DNA of 64,000 nt, taken from NCBI GenBank assembly GCA_014238065.1, contig JABABU010000036.1:62001-126000 (forward strand). The letters are read 5' to 3'. The notes under the pieces were generated by a model. It searched no databases and was not told the DNA's origin. It saw only the letters and a list, made by a program, of their open reading frames with translations. Source of the stretch: Actinomycetota bacterium. Lineage in GTDB: Bacteria; Actinomycetota; Acidimicrobiia; Acidimicrobiales; Poriferisodalaceae. Of this stretch, positions 36,614 through 44,583 are shown one piece after another; position 1 is the stretch's first letter; each line of letters begins with the position of its first letter. Made by a program: the position numbers and the translations under genes.

Positions 36614-37039
36614 ATGGCCACACTTTTCACGCGCATCATCGACCGCGAGCTCCCCGGGACCTTCGTGTGGAGAGACGAGCAGTGTGTGGCATTCATGTCG
36701 ATCAATCCGCTCCAGCGCGGTCACACCCTGGTCGTGCCGATCGAGGAGATCGACCACTGGATCGACGCTTCACCCCAACTGAATGCGCACCTGTTCGATG
36801 TGGCTCAGAAGATCTCATCTGCGATCTCGGCCGCGTTTGGCCCAGAGAAGGTCGGCCTCATGATCGCAGGACTCGAGGTGCCTCACCTGCACATCCATCT
36901 CGTACCCATCTTTGGTGTTCACGACCTCGACTTCGCCAATGCGGCCAAGAGCGTCGACCCCACCGATCTCGAATCGGCGGCTGGCGCGATCCGTGTCGCG
37001 CTGCACGCCGCAGGCCATTCGGCCTCAGCCTCGCAGTAG
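36614..37039 (+). CDS. HIT family protein
   Basis: 141 residues from ATG 36614. The histidine-triad motif is HLHIHLVP (about residue 97), with an N-terminal TLFTRIIDRELPGTFVWRDEQCVAFMSINPLQRGHTLVVP, the standard HIT/Hint layout. These proteins hydrolyse nucleotidyl phosphoramidates such as AMP-amines, or aminoacyl-adenylates, in the cytosol. Short intergenic region of 52 bases to the divergent phosphatidyltransferase gene. A single gene followed after 76 bases by the convergent SRAP gene. Confidence 0.93.
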   Translation: MATLFTRIIDRELPGTFVWRDEQCVAFMSINPLQRGHTLVVPIEEIDHWIDASPQLNAHLFDVAQKISSAISAAFGPEKVGLMIAGLEVPHLHIHLVPIFGVHDLDFANAAKSVDPTDLESAAGAIRVALHAAGHSASASQ

Positions 37040-37115
37040 GCGCGTGATCGGCACCTTCGCCGTGGCAGCCGGAGCTGGCGCCGTGCTGACAGGATCGACT
37101 GGCCAGACGGGAAAC

Positions 37116-37850
37116 TCAGAACAGGGTCTCGACCGGAGGCTCGTATTCGGCGATGAGTCCGACACCGTTGTTCCTGACATTGCCGACCTGAGGATCGACG
37201 GGGTGGGCGACAAGCAGTCCCTCAGGTGCCGGCACCAGCAGACTGGCGAGGGAATCAGTGTCGCTGTTCGACGGGTCGAGCCATGCATCCCACTTCGACG
37301 GAGCGAGCATCACGGGCATCCTGTCGTGGATGTCGGAGATGAACTCGTTGGCGGAGGTGGTGATGATGGTGGTTGAGTGCAGTGCTTCATCCCACTCACG
37401 TTCGGGACCCCTCCATCGTTCCCACAGACCTGCCATCACGATCGGTTCACCATCGACTCGACGGATGAACATGGGCCGTTTCTTCGGCTTGTTCTTCTCG
37501 TCCTTTCCGACGGCCTTCCATTCATAGAAGCCGTCGGCAGGGATGAGGCACCTCCGTCGTTGGAGAGCGGGTTTGAACGCATTCTTCGAGAGCAGCGTTT
37601 CGGAGCGAGCGTTGATCATGCGGTTGCCGATCTTCTGTTCCTTCGCCCACATCGGAATCAGGCCCCAGTGGAATGTCTCGATGGCCCGCTCTGGAGGCGC
37701 TTCCGCTTCCGGCGGCCGCTCCAGAACAGCGTAGATGTCGGTTGTCGGAGCGACGTTGTAGTTGTCGGGAAGCAGTGTTTCGGGAGCGGTCGCCCCGAAG
37801 TAGTCGGCCAACTCGTCAGGTGGCGAGGAACTCACGAATCGTCCACACAT
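37116..37850 (-). CDS. SRAP / HMCES-family abasic-site processing protein
   Basis: 244 residues. The catalytic Cys2 follows the initiator Met (MCGRF), with NYNVAPTT, WGLIPMWAKE, INARSET, RRRCLIPADGFYEWK (Glu in the active site) and MPVMLAP with the His in DIHDRMPV. SRAP proteins form a thiazolidine crosslink through Cys2 to abasic sites in single-stranded DNA, shielding replication forks. All key residues are present. It is divergent from the TPR gene by 42 bases. Cytosolic DNA maintenance. Confidence 0.94.
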   Translation of the reverse strand: MCGRFVSSSPPDELADYFGATAPETLLPDNYNVAPTTDIYAVLERPPEAEAPPERAIETFHWGLIPMWAKEQKIGNRMINARSETLLSKNAFKPALQRRRCLIPADGFYEWKAVGKDEKNKPKKRPMFIRRVDGEPIVMAGLWERWRGPEREWDEALHSTTIITTSANEFISDIHDRMPVMLAPSKWDAWLDPSNSDTDSLASLLVPAPEGLLVAHPVDPQVGNVRNNGVGLIAEYEPPVETLF

Positions 37851-37892
37851 GCTGTCACCTTACGACGAAGGCGAACGACCTACGATGGCCCG

Positions 37893-39137
37893 ATGAACAA
37901 CGGCATTGAGCGGGGTGCAGACATCGAGTACAGCGACGCGTGGGGCCTCAGCATCACCGCGCCGAGCCGCGAAGCAGCTGCGAGGTTTCGGGACCTGATC
38001 GACGCGTATCTGACGATGTCGCCAGAGATAGCCTCAGTCCTCGGCGAAGCCATCTCCGGTGAAGCTGCACCACTGTCGAAGATCACATATGGCTACATGA
38101 TGCTGCTGGCCAACACGGCCGCCGGCCGTGACGAGGCGGCTGACGTGGTCGATGAATTCAGCCCGGCCCCGACCGGGCTGAACCAACGCGAGCAGGGCCA
38201 TCTGACCGCGCTCTCGAAGTGGGCGAAAGGCGACACGCCCGGCGCCTGCTCCGAGTGGGCGGCAATCCTGGACACAGAGCCGCTCGACATGCTCGCTGCA
38301 CGGCTCGAACACTTCGAGCGCTTCTCGTTCAACGACCTCGACGGCATGCTCTCCTCCGTCCAGCGCCTCCGTTCGATCTGGGACGATGACACGCCATACC
38401 GCAGCTACCTCGACGGCATGGCCTGTTTCTCGCTCGAAGAACTGGGCCGCTACGACGAGGCAGAGGAACTCGGCCGCGGCGCAGTCGACGCCGCGCCACG
38501 AGATCTCTGGTCTATCCACTCGGTTGCGCACGTTCTTGAGATGCAGGGCCGGGCCGACGACGGTATCAACTGGCTCGAACCCAAGAGCGACGTCCTGCAC
38601 TCGAGCGGATCGTTCGCCGGACATATCTGGTGGCACCTGGGCCTGTACCACTTGGCGCACGATGACCACGACGAGGTACTGCGATTGCTCGACGAACTGG
38701 TGCGGCCCGACGAAGCCACCGAAGGGCTGACCCTGACCAACGCCATTTCGATGCTGGCGCGGTTGGACTTTCTCGGCGTCGACGTCGGCGATCGTTGGGA
38801 TCGGCTCCCGGAAGGATCTGCGCTACGGATCGGCTATCACGCCAAACCGTTCAACGATTGCCACTTCGCCTACGCGTTGGCGAGGACCGGCCACACCGAA
38901 GAACTCGAAGCGCTCATCGCCGGCATGGAAGCGTGGTCCGACCGGTCAGACGAGGCAGCCCGCGTCATCCGCGAGGTTGGTCTCGCGACAGCCAAGGGCA
39001 TGGCTGCGCTCGGCGCACGCGATGACGCCGAGGCGGCAAGCCTCCTCGGGCCAGCTGCCGCCAACTGGCCCATGCTCGGGGGCAGCAATGCCCAACGCGA
39101 CGTGTTCGCCAGAGCCCTGAATCACGCGGCCAGGTAG
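37893..39137 (+). CDS. TPR protein, TTC38-like
   Basis: 414 residues from ATG 37893; the long open frame upstream runs antisense to the SRAP gene and is not coding. The sequence is alpha-helical with TPR-like helix pairs, and the WSIHSVAHVLEMQGRADDGINWLEP and HIWWHLGLYHLAHDDHDEVLRLLDE segments are characteristic of the TTC38 family found in bacteria and animals. No enzyme motif, signal or membrane helix is seen. Function unknown; a protein-interaction scaffold of the cytosol is the general expectation for TPRs. Confidence 0.9.
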   Translation: MNNGIERGADIEYSDAWGLSITAPSREAAARFRDLIDAYLTMSPEIASVLGEAISGEAAPLSKITYGYMMLLANTAAGRDEAADVVDEFSPAPTGLNQREQGHLTALSKWAKGDTPGACSEWAAILDTEPLDMLAARLEHFERFSFNDLDGMLSSVQRLRSIWDDDTPYRSYLDGMACFSLEELGRYDEAEELGRGAVDAAPRDLWSIHSVAHVLEMQGRADDGINWLEPKSDVLHSSGSFAGHIWWHLGLYHLAHDDHDEVLRLLDELVRPDEATEGLTLTNAISMLARLDFLGVDVGDRWDRLPEGSALRIGYHAKPFNDCHFAYALARTGHTEELEALIAGMEAWSDRSDEAARVIREVGLATAKGMAALGARDDAEAASLLGPAAANWPMLGGSNAQRDVFARALNHAAR

Positions 39138-39207
39138 TTCACACCGCGAACTCGTACCCGACTTCGGTTCTCCGTCAGCCGACGTGTTCGTCTGCGGTGA
39201 CAGGTGA

Positions 39208-39223
39208 TGCCGGTGTACCGGCA
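39208..39223. terminator. Palindrome between convergent TPR and TerC-family genes (weak)
   Basis: TGCCGGT (39208-39214) and ACCGGCA (39217-39223) with a two-base centre form a 16-base palindrome in the 173-base gap between the convergent genes. No T-run follows. It may be a terminator stem or a chance GC-rich palindrome. The rest of the gap is discussed under the findings (a protein-like minus-strand frame). Confidence 0.3.
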
Positions 39224-39310
39224 GGCCTGACCACGACCAGGAGGTCTCCTGGCTCGACAGACGTCCCGTTGCGGGCGGCCAGTCGCTCGGTACTCCCTTT
39301 GGGCCCCGTT

Positions 39311-40297
39311 CTACCGCTGCCCTGATCTCGAAGGGGCGATGATTGCTCGGCGACGAGCCCAGATCTCGCTCGCGATCATGGCCAGAATCAGCATCGCGAC
39401 GATCACACCGAGCGAGACGAACGTGTCGAGGTGGTATCTCTGCGAGATGGCCATCTTCATACCGACGAACACGAGAATTCCGCCCAGGGCGTGACTCAGG
39501 TAGTGGAACCGCTCCTTTGCGTTGGCCAAAAGAAAATACATGGCCCGAAGGCCGAGGATCGCGAAGGCGTTCGATGCGAAGACGATGTACGGCTCCTTCG
39601 ACACGGCCAGGATCGCCGGAACTGAGTCGAGTGCGAACACGAGGTCGGTGAACTCGATCACGACCACGGCGCCGAGCAAAGGGGTCGCCACACGCTTGCC
39701 GTTGACCATCGAGAAGAACTTCTGACCGTCGAGCTCATCACTCACCGGCATGACCTTCCTCAAGAGTCCGAGCCCTGCGGTACTCGTTCTGTCACCTTCG
39801 TCGTCCTTGTGTCGAATGATCCTGAGTCCGGTGAAGACAAGAAAGACGCCGAACACGACGAGCAACCAGCTGAACCTGTCGATGAGCGCGGCGCCGATGA
39901 GGATGAACACGGCACGCAGCGCGAGCGCACCGAAAATGCCCCAGAACAACACCCGGTGTTGGTATCTCACCGGAATCGACATGCTCGAGAACAGCACTGC
40001 CCAGACAAAGACGTTGTCGACGCTCAGCGACTTCTCGATCAGGTAACCGCTGATGTATTCGCCGAACGCATCGCCCCCGTAGGCCACCGCGATCACCACC
40101 GAGAAGGCGATGCCACACGCGATCCATGTCGCCGTCTCGACCAACGCCTCGCGTCCGGTCGGCGCATGCGCCTCCCTGTGACGGATCAGATCGATGGCGA
40201 GCATCACCGCGATGATCACTCCGAGCGCAACCCAGGCCGCGACCCCGACGTCGATGGATACGAAGTTGTCGCGTGTCTCAGTGGCGAAGGTCAGCAC
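39311..40297 (-). CDS. TerC / Alx-family integral membrane protein
   Basis: 328 residues from a GTG at 40297; the frame is open upstream but an N-terminal transmembrane segment AAWVALGVIIAVMLAIDLI starts the homology. About eight hydrophobic helices are visible, with the conserved acidic features SLSVDNVFVWAVLFSSM and VIEFTDLVFALDSVPAILAVS that bind metal in TerC/Alx proteins (manganese exporter family). Probably an inner-membrane metal-ion exporter, possibly loading secreted metalloproteins. It ends IIAPSRSGQR; the minus-strand sequence after the stop looks protein-like in another frame. Confidence 0.92.
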   Translation of the reverse strand: MLTFATETRDNFVSIDVGVAAWVALGVIIAVMLAIDLIRHREAHAPTGREALVETATWIACGIAFSVVIAVAYGGDAFGEYISGYLIEKSLSVDNVFVWAVLFSSMSIPVRYQHRVLFWGIFGALALRAVFILIGAALIDRFSWLLVVFGVFLVFTGLRIIRHKDDEGDRTSTAGLGLLRKVMPVSDELDGQKFFSMVNGKRVATPLLGAVVVIEFTDLVFALDSVPAILAVSKEPYIVFASNAFAILGLRAMYFLLANAKERFHYLSHALGGILVFVGMKMAISQRYHLDTFVSLGVIVAMLILAMIASEIWARRRAIIAPSRSGQR

Positions 40298-40307
40298 AAC
40301 GCCATTA

Positions 40308-40544
40308 TCACTGCCATTGTCGGCCTGGAGGTGCAGCCCTGCACGCGTCTGGCCACAACCCACCGACCTGATCCATCACGATGGCGGTCATCGCCACCAG
40401 GTCGGCATCGGGTAGTTGAGTTGCCCACACGGCGATGAGTCCGTCGGTCGCCGCCATCAGTGCCCGCGAAGCGGTGGTTGCCAGCAGACGGCCGAGATGA
40501 TCGACGGGACTCAAGATCAATGCCCTCAGTACCCCACCCTGCAT
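40308..40544 (-). CDS. Possible small protein upstream of TerC-family gene (low confidence)
   Basis: 78 residues from ATG 40544; the frame is open a further 96 bases. It reads as an alpha-helical protein (LILSPVDHLGRLLATTASRALMAATDGLIAVW, DADLVAMTAIVMDQVGGLW) with moderately high GC at third positions, and it ends ten bases before the TerC-family start on the same strand. It fills most of the 366-base gap 40298-40663. No domain recognised, and the ribosome-binding site is poor. It could be a small coupled gene or a chance frame. Confidence 0.35.
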   Translation of the reverse strand: MQGGVLRALILSPVDHLGRLLATTASRALMAATDGLIAVWATQLPDADLVAMTAIVMDQVGGLWPDACRAAPPGRQWQ

Positions 40545-40663
40545 CTCTGGCTCTATGATTCTGGCGATCGGCGTGCTGGCCGACCTCTGATTGAGGTGTG
40601 TCGGGAGCACGACACCGTGCACTTGGGATCCCCGGTGCACCAGATCGAACGCGGGAAGCCCCG

Positions 40664-41512
40664 ATGAAATTCGGAATCATGTTCGCCAACACGGGTCCCT
40701 TCGTGGAACCCGACGCTGCTGTCGCCCTCGCTCAGTCGGCAGAAGCAGCAGGGATAGAGTCAATCTGGACCGTGGAACACGTCGTCGTTCCGCAGGGCTA
40801 CACCTCGCGTTACCCCTACTCCCCCGATGGAAAGATGCCAGGCGGCAGGGAGGACTTCCCGATTCCGGACCCACTGATCTGGCTGTCGTACATCGCAGCG
40901 GCAACGACAGAGATCAACCTCGCAACCGGCATCTTGATCGTGCCCCAACGAAACCCCGTTGTCACGGCCAAGGCCGTCGCCACACTCGACCGAATGTCGA
41001 AGGGCCGTGTCATCCTCGGCATCGGCTCTGGTTGGCTCGAAGAAGAGTTCACCGCGCTCGGCGTGCCTTTCGACGATCGCGGAGACCGCACCGACGAGTA
41101 CCTCCAGGCATACCGCGCCCTGTGGACCGAAGACATCCCGAGCTATCAGGGCGAAAAGGTCAACTTCAGCGACACGTTCTGCAGGCCACAGCCGGCTGGA
41201 CACGTGCCGATCATTGTTGGGGGCCACAGCAAGCGGGCTGCGCGCCGAGCTGGCGAGCTCGGCGACGGTTTCTTCCCGGGCAAGGGCGGCCCATCGGAGC
41301 TCGTGGAGTTGTTCGACCATGCTCGGCGCTGCGCCCAGAGTGCCGGCCGCGACCCCGAAGCCCTCGAATTCACCGCTGGCGGCCCACCGTCGGCCGCGTA
41401 CGTCGAACGCCTCGCCAGCATCGGCGTCTCACGCATGATCGTCCCGCCGATGCCCCCGGAGAAGATGGAAGCCTTCGGCGCAGACGTCGTCGCCCAGTTC
41501 GACTCAGCCTGA
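40664..41512 (+). CDS. Luciferase-like (LLM class) F420/FMN-dependent oxidoreductase
   Basis: 282 residues from ATG 40664. A TIM-barrel LLM protein: KFGIMFANTGPFVEPDAAVALAQSAEAAGIESIWTVEHVV, then NLATGILIVPQRNPVVTAKAVATLDRMSKGRVILGIGSGW and PIIVGGHSKRAARRAGELGDGF. In actinobacteria such proteins usually use F420 or FMN for oxidation/reduction of small molecules; which cofactor cannot be decided here. A second LLM gene (41633-42466, convergent) lies 120 bases away. Substrate unknown. Confidence 0.9.
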   Translation: MKFGIMFANTGPFVEPDAAVALAQSAEAAGIESIWTVEHVVVPQGYTSRYPYSPDGKMPGGREDFPIPDPLIWLSYIAAATTEINLATGILIVPQRNPVVTAKAVATLDRMSKGRVILGIGSGWLEEEFTALGVPFDDRGDRTDEYLQAYRALWTEDIPSYQGEKVNFSDTFCRPQPAGHVPIIVGGHSKRAARRAGELGDGFFPGKGGPSELVELFDHARRCAQSAGRDPEALEFTAGGPPSAAYVERLASIGVSRMIVPPMPPEKMEAFGADVVAQFDSA

Positions 41513-41597
41513 CGAGATCCGGCGCGTGGCGACCTTGGCGCTTCAGCTTCGACAGGTCCGCCGCCACGCCACTCCGACTCAGGCACATCTCATCGAG

Positions 41598-41618
41598 TCG
41601 AACATGCGTCGTGTTCGA
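41598..41618. terminator. Hairpin between convergent LLM genes
   Basis: TCGAACA (41598-41604) and TGTTCGA (41612-41618) pair perfectly with a seven-base loop, in the gap between the two convergent luciferase-like genes. A further longer-range pair, GCGTGGCG (41524-41531) with CGCCACGC (41562-41569), sits behind the plus-strand stop. No T-runs follow. These are the likely termination or 3'-end stabilising structures of both genes. Confidence 0.4.
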
Positions 41619-41632
41619 GGATTCGAGACCGC

Positions 41633-42466
41633 TCACCCCTGCGATTGGGTCATCGTGGCTGCCAGCCGGGCGAGTGAGCCGCGGACAGCGGACATCTCGG
41701 TCGAGCTGGTTCCGACGATCAGTTGATCGGCGTCTGCATCTCGCCATTCGTCGACCGAAGCCGCGTCTGGCACCTGACGGACATCGATGCGCGGAGCAAT
41801 GATGATGTCGTCCCGCGATCGACCTGCGGCTTCGAGCTTTTCCACGAAGTCAGGCATTCTGCGCCTCAGGCCGTTCACCGAAGCCATCAGATGCCAAGCG
41901 TCACCCACTCGGGCGGCTCTGCGCTGCGCAGGATTACCGGAACCGCCTATCCAGATCGGCAACGAGTGGTGAGGTTTCGGCGAGGCGACGATGTCGGAGA
42001 ACGAATAGTGATCGCCGTCGAACGACGCAGCTCCTGGAGCCCAGAGTCGCTTCATGACCTCGATGAACTCGTCGGATTTCGCACCCCTGTCGTGGTAGCC
42101 GACGCCCATTGCTGCGTTCTCTTGTGGGAGGCTGCCGACCCCGAGGCCCGCGATCACGCGACCTCCGCTGAGCCGGTCGAGCGTCGCCATCTGCTTCGCT
42201 ACCACCATCGGGTGCAGATACGGCAGCACGAGCACCGAAGTTCCGAGCTTCACGTGCTCTGTTCTCGCCGCAACCCAGTCGAGCATGGTCAACGCGTCGT
42301 AGTACGGCCTGTCTTCGAGTCGCTCCGCGATGTATCCGACGTTGAGCACGTGATGGTTGACCCACACTGAGTCGAACCCGAGTTGCTCGGCCTCGACCGC
42401 TAGATCGATGATCGACCGAGGGTCAGGGAGGCCCCAGTTGTTTGGCAGCACGAATCCGAACTTCAT
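41633..42466 (-). CDS. Luciferase-like (LLM class) F420/FMN-dependent oxidoreductase
   Basis: 277 residues. N-terminal KFGFVLPNNWGLPDPRSIIDLAVEAEQLGFDSVWVNHHVL, the central VKLGTSVLVLPYLHPMVVAKQMATLDRLSGGRVIAGLGVGSL and LPIWIGGSGNPAQRRAARVGDAWHLM are LLM barrel features. It is only moderately similar to its convergent neighbour, so this is not a recent duplication. Likely F420- or FMN-dependent; substrate unknown. It follows the zinc-ribbon membrane protein gene by 48 bases on the same strand. Confidence 0.9.
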   Translation of the reverse strand: MKFGFVLPNNWGLPDPRSIIDLAVEAEQLGFDSVWVNHHVLNVGYIAERLEDRPYYDALTMLDWVAARTEHVKLGTSVLVLPYLHPMVVAKQMATLDRLSGGRVIAGLGVGSLPQENAAMGVGYHDRGAKSDEFIEVMKRLWAPGAASFDGDHYSFSDIVASPKPHHSLPIWIGGSGNPAQRRAARVGDAWHLMASVNGLRRRMPDFVEKLEAAGRSRDDIIIAPRIDVRQVPDAASVDEWRDADADQLIVGTSSTEMSAVRGSLARLAATMTQSQG

Positions 42467-42514
42467 CCCCGTCGACGCTAGTTGCGTTTCAGCAAAGAGG
42501 GCCTGCCGTCAGGT

Positions 42515-43177
42515 TCAATCCGTGAAGGTCACCGCGAAGTTGGCGCCGCACTCCGAGCAGGCACCATCACCGTTGTTGGCCCCGCACGCCGGACAAAATG
42601 CAACGACACGGTCGACGACATCGGCCTTCACGTTTCTCGTTCCGACAATCACGATCAGCGACGCCGCAGCCGCCACGATCGAGGCAACCGCAAACAGCTC
42701 CGCGATCGATGGACCCGACAAGATCGCGATGAGAGTCATGACGACGAGCCAGACGTCGGCTGCGATGGCCACGAATCGTGCCGGCTCGAACGACGGCAAA
42801 ACCTTGACCTGAAGGAGCAGCGCCGCGAACGTGCCGCCGACCCCCAACGTGAGGGCGATGAACGTGGCGTCCTGGATTGCCGCTACTGGTTCAGCGTCGC
42901 GCCAGATCCACACAATCATCCAGGCGTAGGCGAACCACGACAGCACGATCGACGGCCAGCAGAGCAGGCGCGCTACGCCACGGTCAACAGCTGTACCGTT
43001 GACTGCTGCTGTCGACGCACCGGCGGTGATCAGCATCGTCGTGCCCAGGATCTCCCACTCGAGATCGCCGGTGCCTCCGAGAATCGCAACGATTCCGACC
43101 AACGCGTTGATGACGATCAAGGCGACCACGGCACGCCGCAACTGGGCGACAACTCGCGTGATGTCGAATTGGGACAT
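42515..43177 (-). CDS. Membrane protein with C-terminal zinc ribbon, behind ino1
   Basis: 220 residues. Five to six hydrophobic helices are followed by a C-terminal cytosolic zinc ribbon, FCPACGANNGDGACSECGAN, with two Cys-x-x-Cys pairs. No enzyme motif is recognised. The gene starts six bases after the ino1 stop, so the two are almost surely co-transcribed. Its partner in inositol metabolism is unclear; it could be a membrane regulator or transporter-like protein. Function unknown. Confidence 0.75.
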   Translation of the reverse strand: MSQFDITRVVAQLRRAVVALIVINALVGIVAILGGTGDLEWEILGTTMLITAGASTAAVNGTAVDRGVARLLCWPSIVLSWFAYAWMIVWIWRDAEPVAAIQDATFIALTLGVGGTFAALLLQVKVLPSFEPARFVAIAADVWLVVMTLIAILSGPSIAELFAVASIVAAAASLIVIVGTRNVKADVVDRVVAFCPACGANNGDGACSECGANFAVTFTD

Positions 43178-43183
43178 GTGCTG

Positions 43184-44512
43184 TTAGCCGGCCTCGCTGT
43201 GTGTGACCGGTTGTTCGCCCATCCACTCGCGAAGGGTGTTCTTCAACTTGGTCTGCTGGATGAACAGATCGTGCTCTGGCTCCGCACCGTCGGCCGTCTG
43301 CGGGGCCTTCAAGTAGAAGCTCAGCCATTCCTGGACGCCGGACGACCCGGCGCGATGCGCCAGGTCCATGAACAACGCCAGGTCGAGCACGATGGGTGCG
43401 GCGAGGATCGAGTCACGGCACAGGAAGTCGACTTTGATCTGCATCGGGTAGCCGAGCCAGCCGAAGATGTCGATGGCGTCCCAGCCCTCTTTGTTGTCGC
43501 CACGAGGTGGGTAGTAGTTGATGCGGACAACGTGATCGATGTTGCCGTACAGATCGGGGTAGGTCTCCGGCTGAAGGATGGTGTCGAGTACGCCGAGCTT
43601 CGAAGACTCCTTGGTCTTGAAGTTCTCCGGGTCGTCGAGCACCTCACCGTCACGGTTGCCAAGGATGTTGGTCGAGTACCAACCACGGAGGCCGAGCATG
43701 CGAGCCTTCAGCCCAGGAGCGATGAGGGTCTTCATCAGGGTCTGACCGGTCTTGAAATCCTTACCGACGATCGGAAGGCCACGTTGGATGGCCAGCTCTT
43801 GCATGCACTCGAGGTCGACCGACAGGTTCGGTGCGCCGTTGGCGAAGGGCACGTCGCTCATGAGCGCGGCGTAGGCGTAGATCTGGCTCGGCGAGATGTT
43901 GTCGTCGTCGGCTTTCAGTCCGGCCTCGAAGTCGGCCAGCGTGGCGTGCACCTCACTCGGTTCTTGGTAGGCCTCTGTGGAGCCACACCAGACCATGACG
44001 ACACGGTCACAACCGTTCTGTTCGCGGAAGCGCTCGATGTCGTTCATCAGCGCCTCGGCCTGTTCCATCTTCGATGTGAGCTCTTTGATGCGTGTGCCGT
44101 CCAGACGACTCACCCAGCGAGGCTCGAACACCGCGTCCATGGCAACAATGCCTTCGAGTTCACCGGAGATCGACGACAAATCGGCGCCTTCGAGCACGCC
44201 AGCGGTCTTCGCGGCCTCGAAAGCGTTCGGGGAGATCGGGTCCCAGCCACCGAAGACGATGTCGTCGAGACCGGCTAGCGGAACGAAGTCCTTGATGAGC
44301 GGGTTGCGGTTCTCCGCCTTGTTTCCGAGACGAATGTGGGCCATCTGGGCAACGGAGCCAATGGGGGCGCCGAGGCCGTTGCGGGCGGCGATCACGCCGG
44401 CCATGAAAGTGGATGCAACGGCGCCCATGCCCGGCATGAGAATGCCGAGCTTGCCGGTGGCTGGTGCAATCTCTCTGGCAGTGGAGTCATACGTTGTCGA
44501 GGATTCAGTCAT
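43184..44512 (-). CDS. ino1: Inositol-3-phosphate synthase
   Basis: 442 residues. NAD-binding LGILMPGMGAVASTFMAGVIAAR, then VVMVWCGSTEAY, the active-site segment GKDFKTGQTLMKT, YSTNILGNRDGEVLDDPENFKTKE and INYYPPRGDNKEGWDAIDIFGWLGYPMQIKVDFLCRDSILAAP match the inositol-phosphate synthase family. The enzyme cyclises glucose 6-phosphate to inositol 3-phosphate, precursor of mycothiol and of phosphatidylinositol. The longer form here (about 440 residues) is nearer to the eukaryotic-type than the 360-residue mycobacterial Ino1. Divergent from a LysR regulator across 71 AT-rich bases with an inverted repeat. Confidence 0.9.
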   Translation of the reverse strand: MTESSTTYDSTAREIAPATGKLGILMPGMGAVASTFMAGVIAARNGLGAPIGSVAQMAHIRLGNKAENRNPLIKDFVPLAGLDDIVFGGWDPISPNAFEAAKTAGVLEGADLSSISGELEGIVAMDAVFEPRWVSRLDGTRIKELTSKMEQAEALMNDIERFREQNGCDRVVMVWCGSTEAYQEPSEVHATLADFEAGLKADDDNISPSQIYAYAALMSDVPFANGAPNLSVDLECMQELAIQRGLPIVGKDFKTGQTLMKTLIAPGLKARMLGLRGWYSTNILGNRDGEVLDDPENFKTKESSKLGVLDTILQPETYPDLYGNIDHVVRINYYPPRGDNKEGWDAIDIFGWLGYPMQIKVDFLCRDSILAAPIVLDLALFMDLAHRAGSSGVQEWLSFYLKAPQTADGAEPEHDLFIQQTKLKNTLREWMGEQPVTHSEAG

Positions 44513-44535
44513 GTTCCAATACTAAGTAAACCCGA

Positions 44536-44581
44536 ATAGTTCTTCTATACACTTCAGAATGACTTCATTTTAGGAGTGTAT
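44536..44581. promoter_or_regulatory. Candidate LysR operator between ino1 and the LysR gene
   Basis: The 71-base gap is AT-rich against a GC-rich background. ATAG-N5-CTAT (44536-44548) is a dyad containing a T-N11-A LysR-type box (44537/44549). A second dyad, ATACACT (44547-44553) with AGTGTAT (44575-44581), encloses 21 bases and ends three bases before the LysR start. The pair of dyads one over each gene is the usual layout of a self-regulating LysR protein and a divergent target, here ino1. Binding and direction of control are inferred. Confidence 0.5.
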
Positions 44582-44583
44582 TT

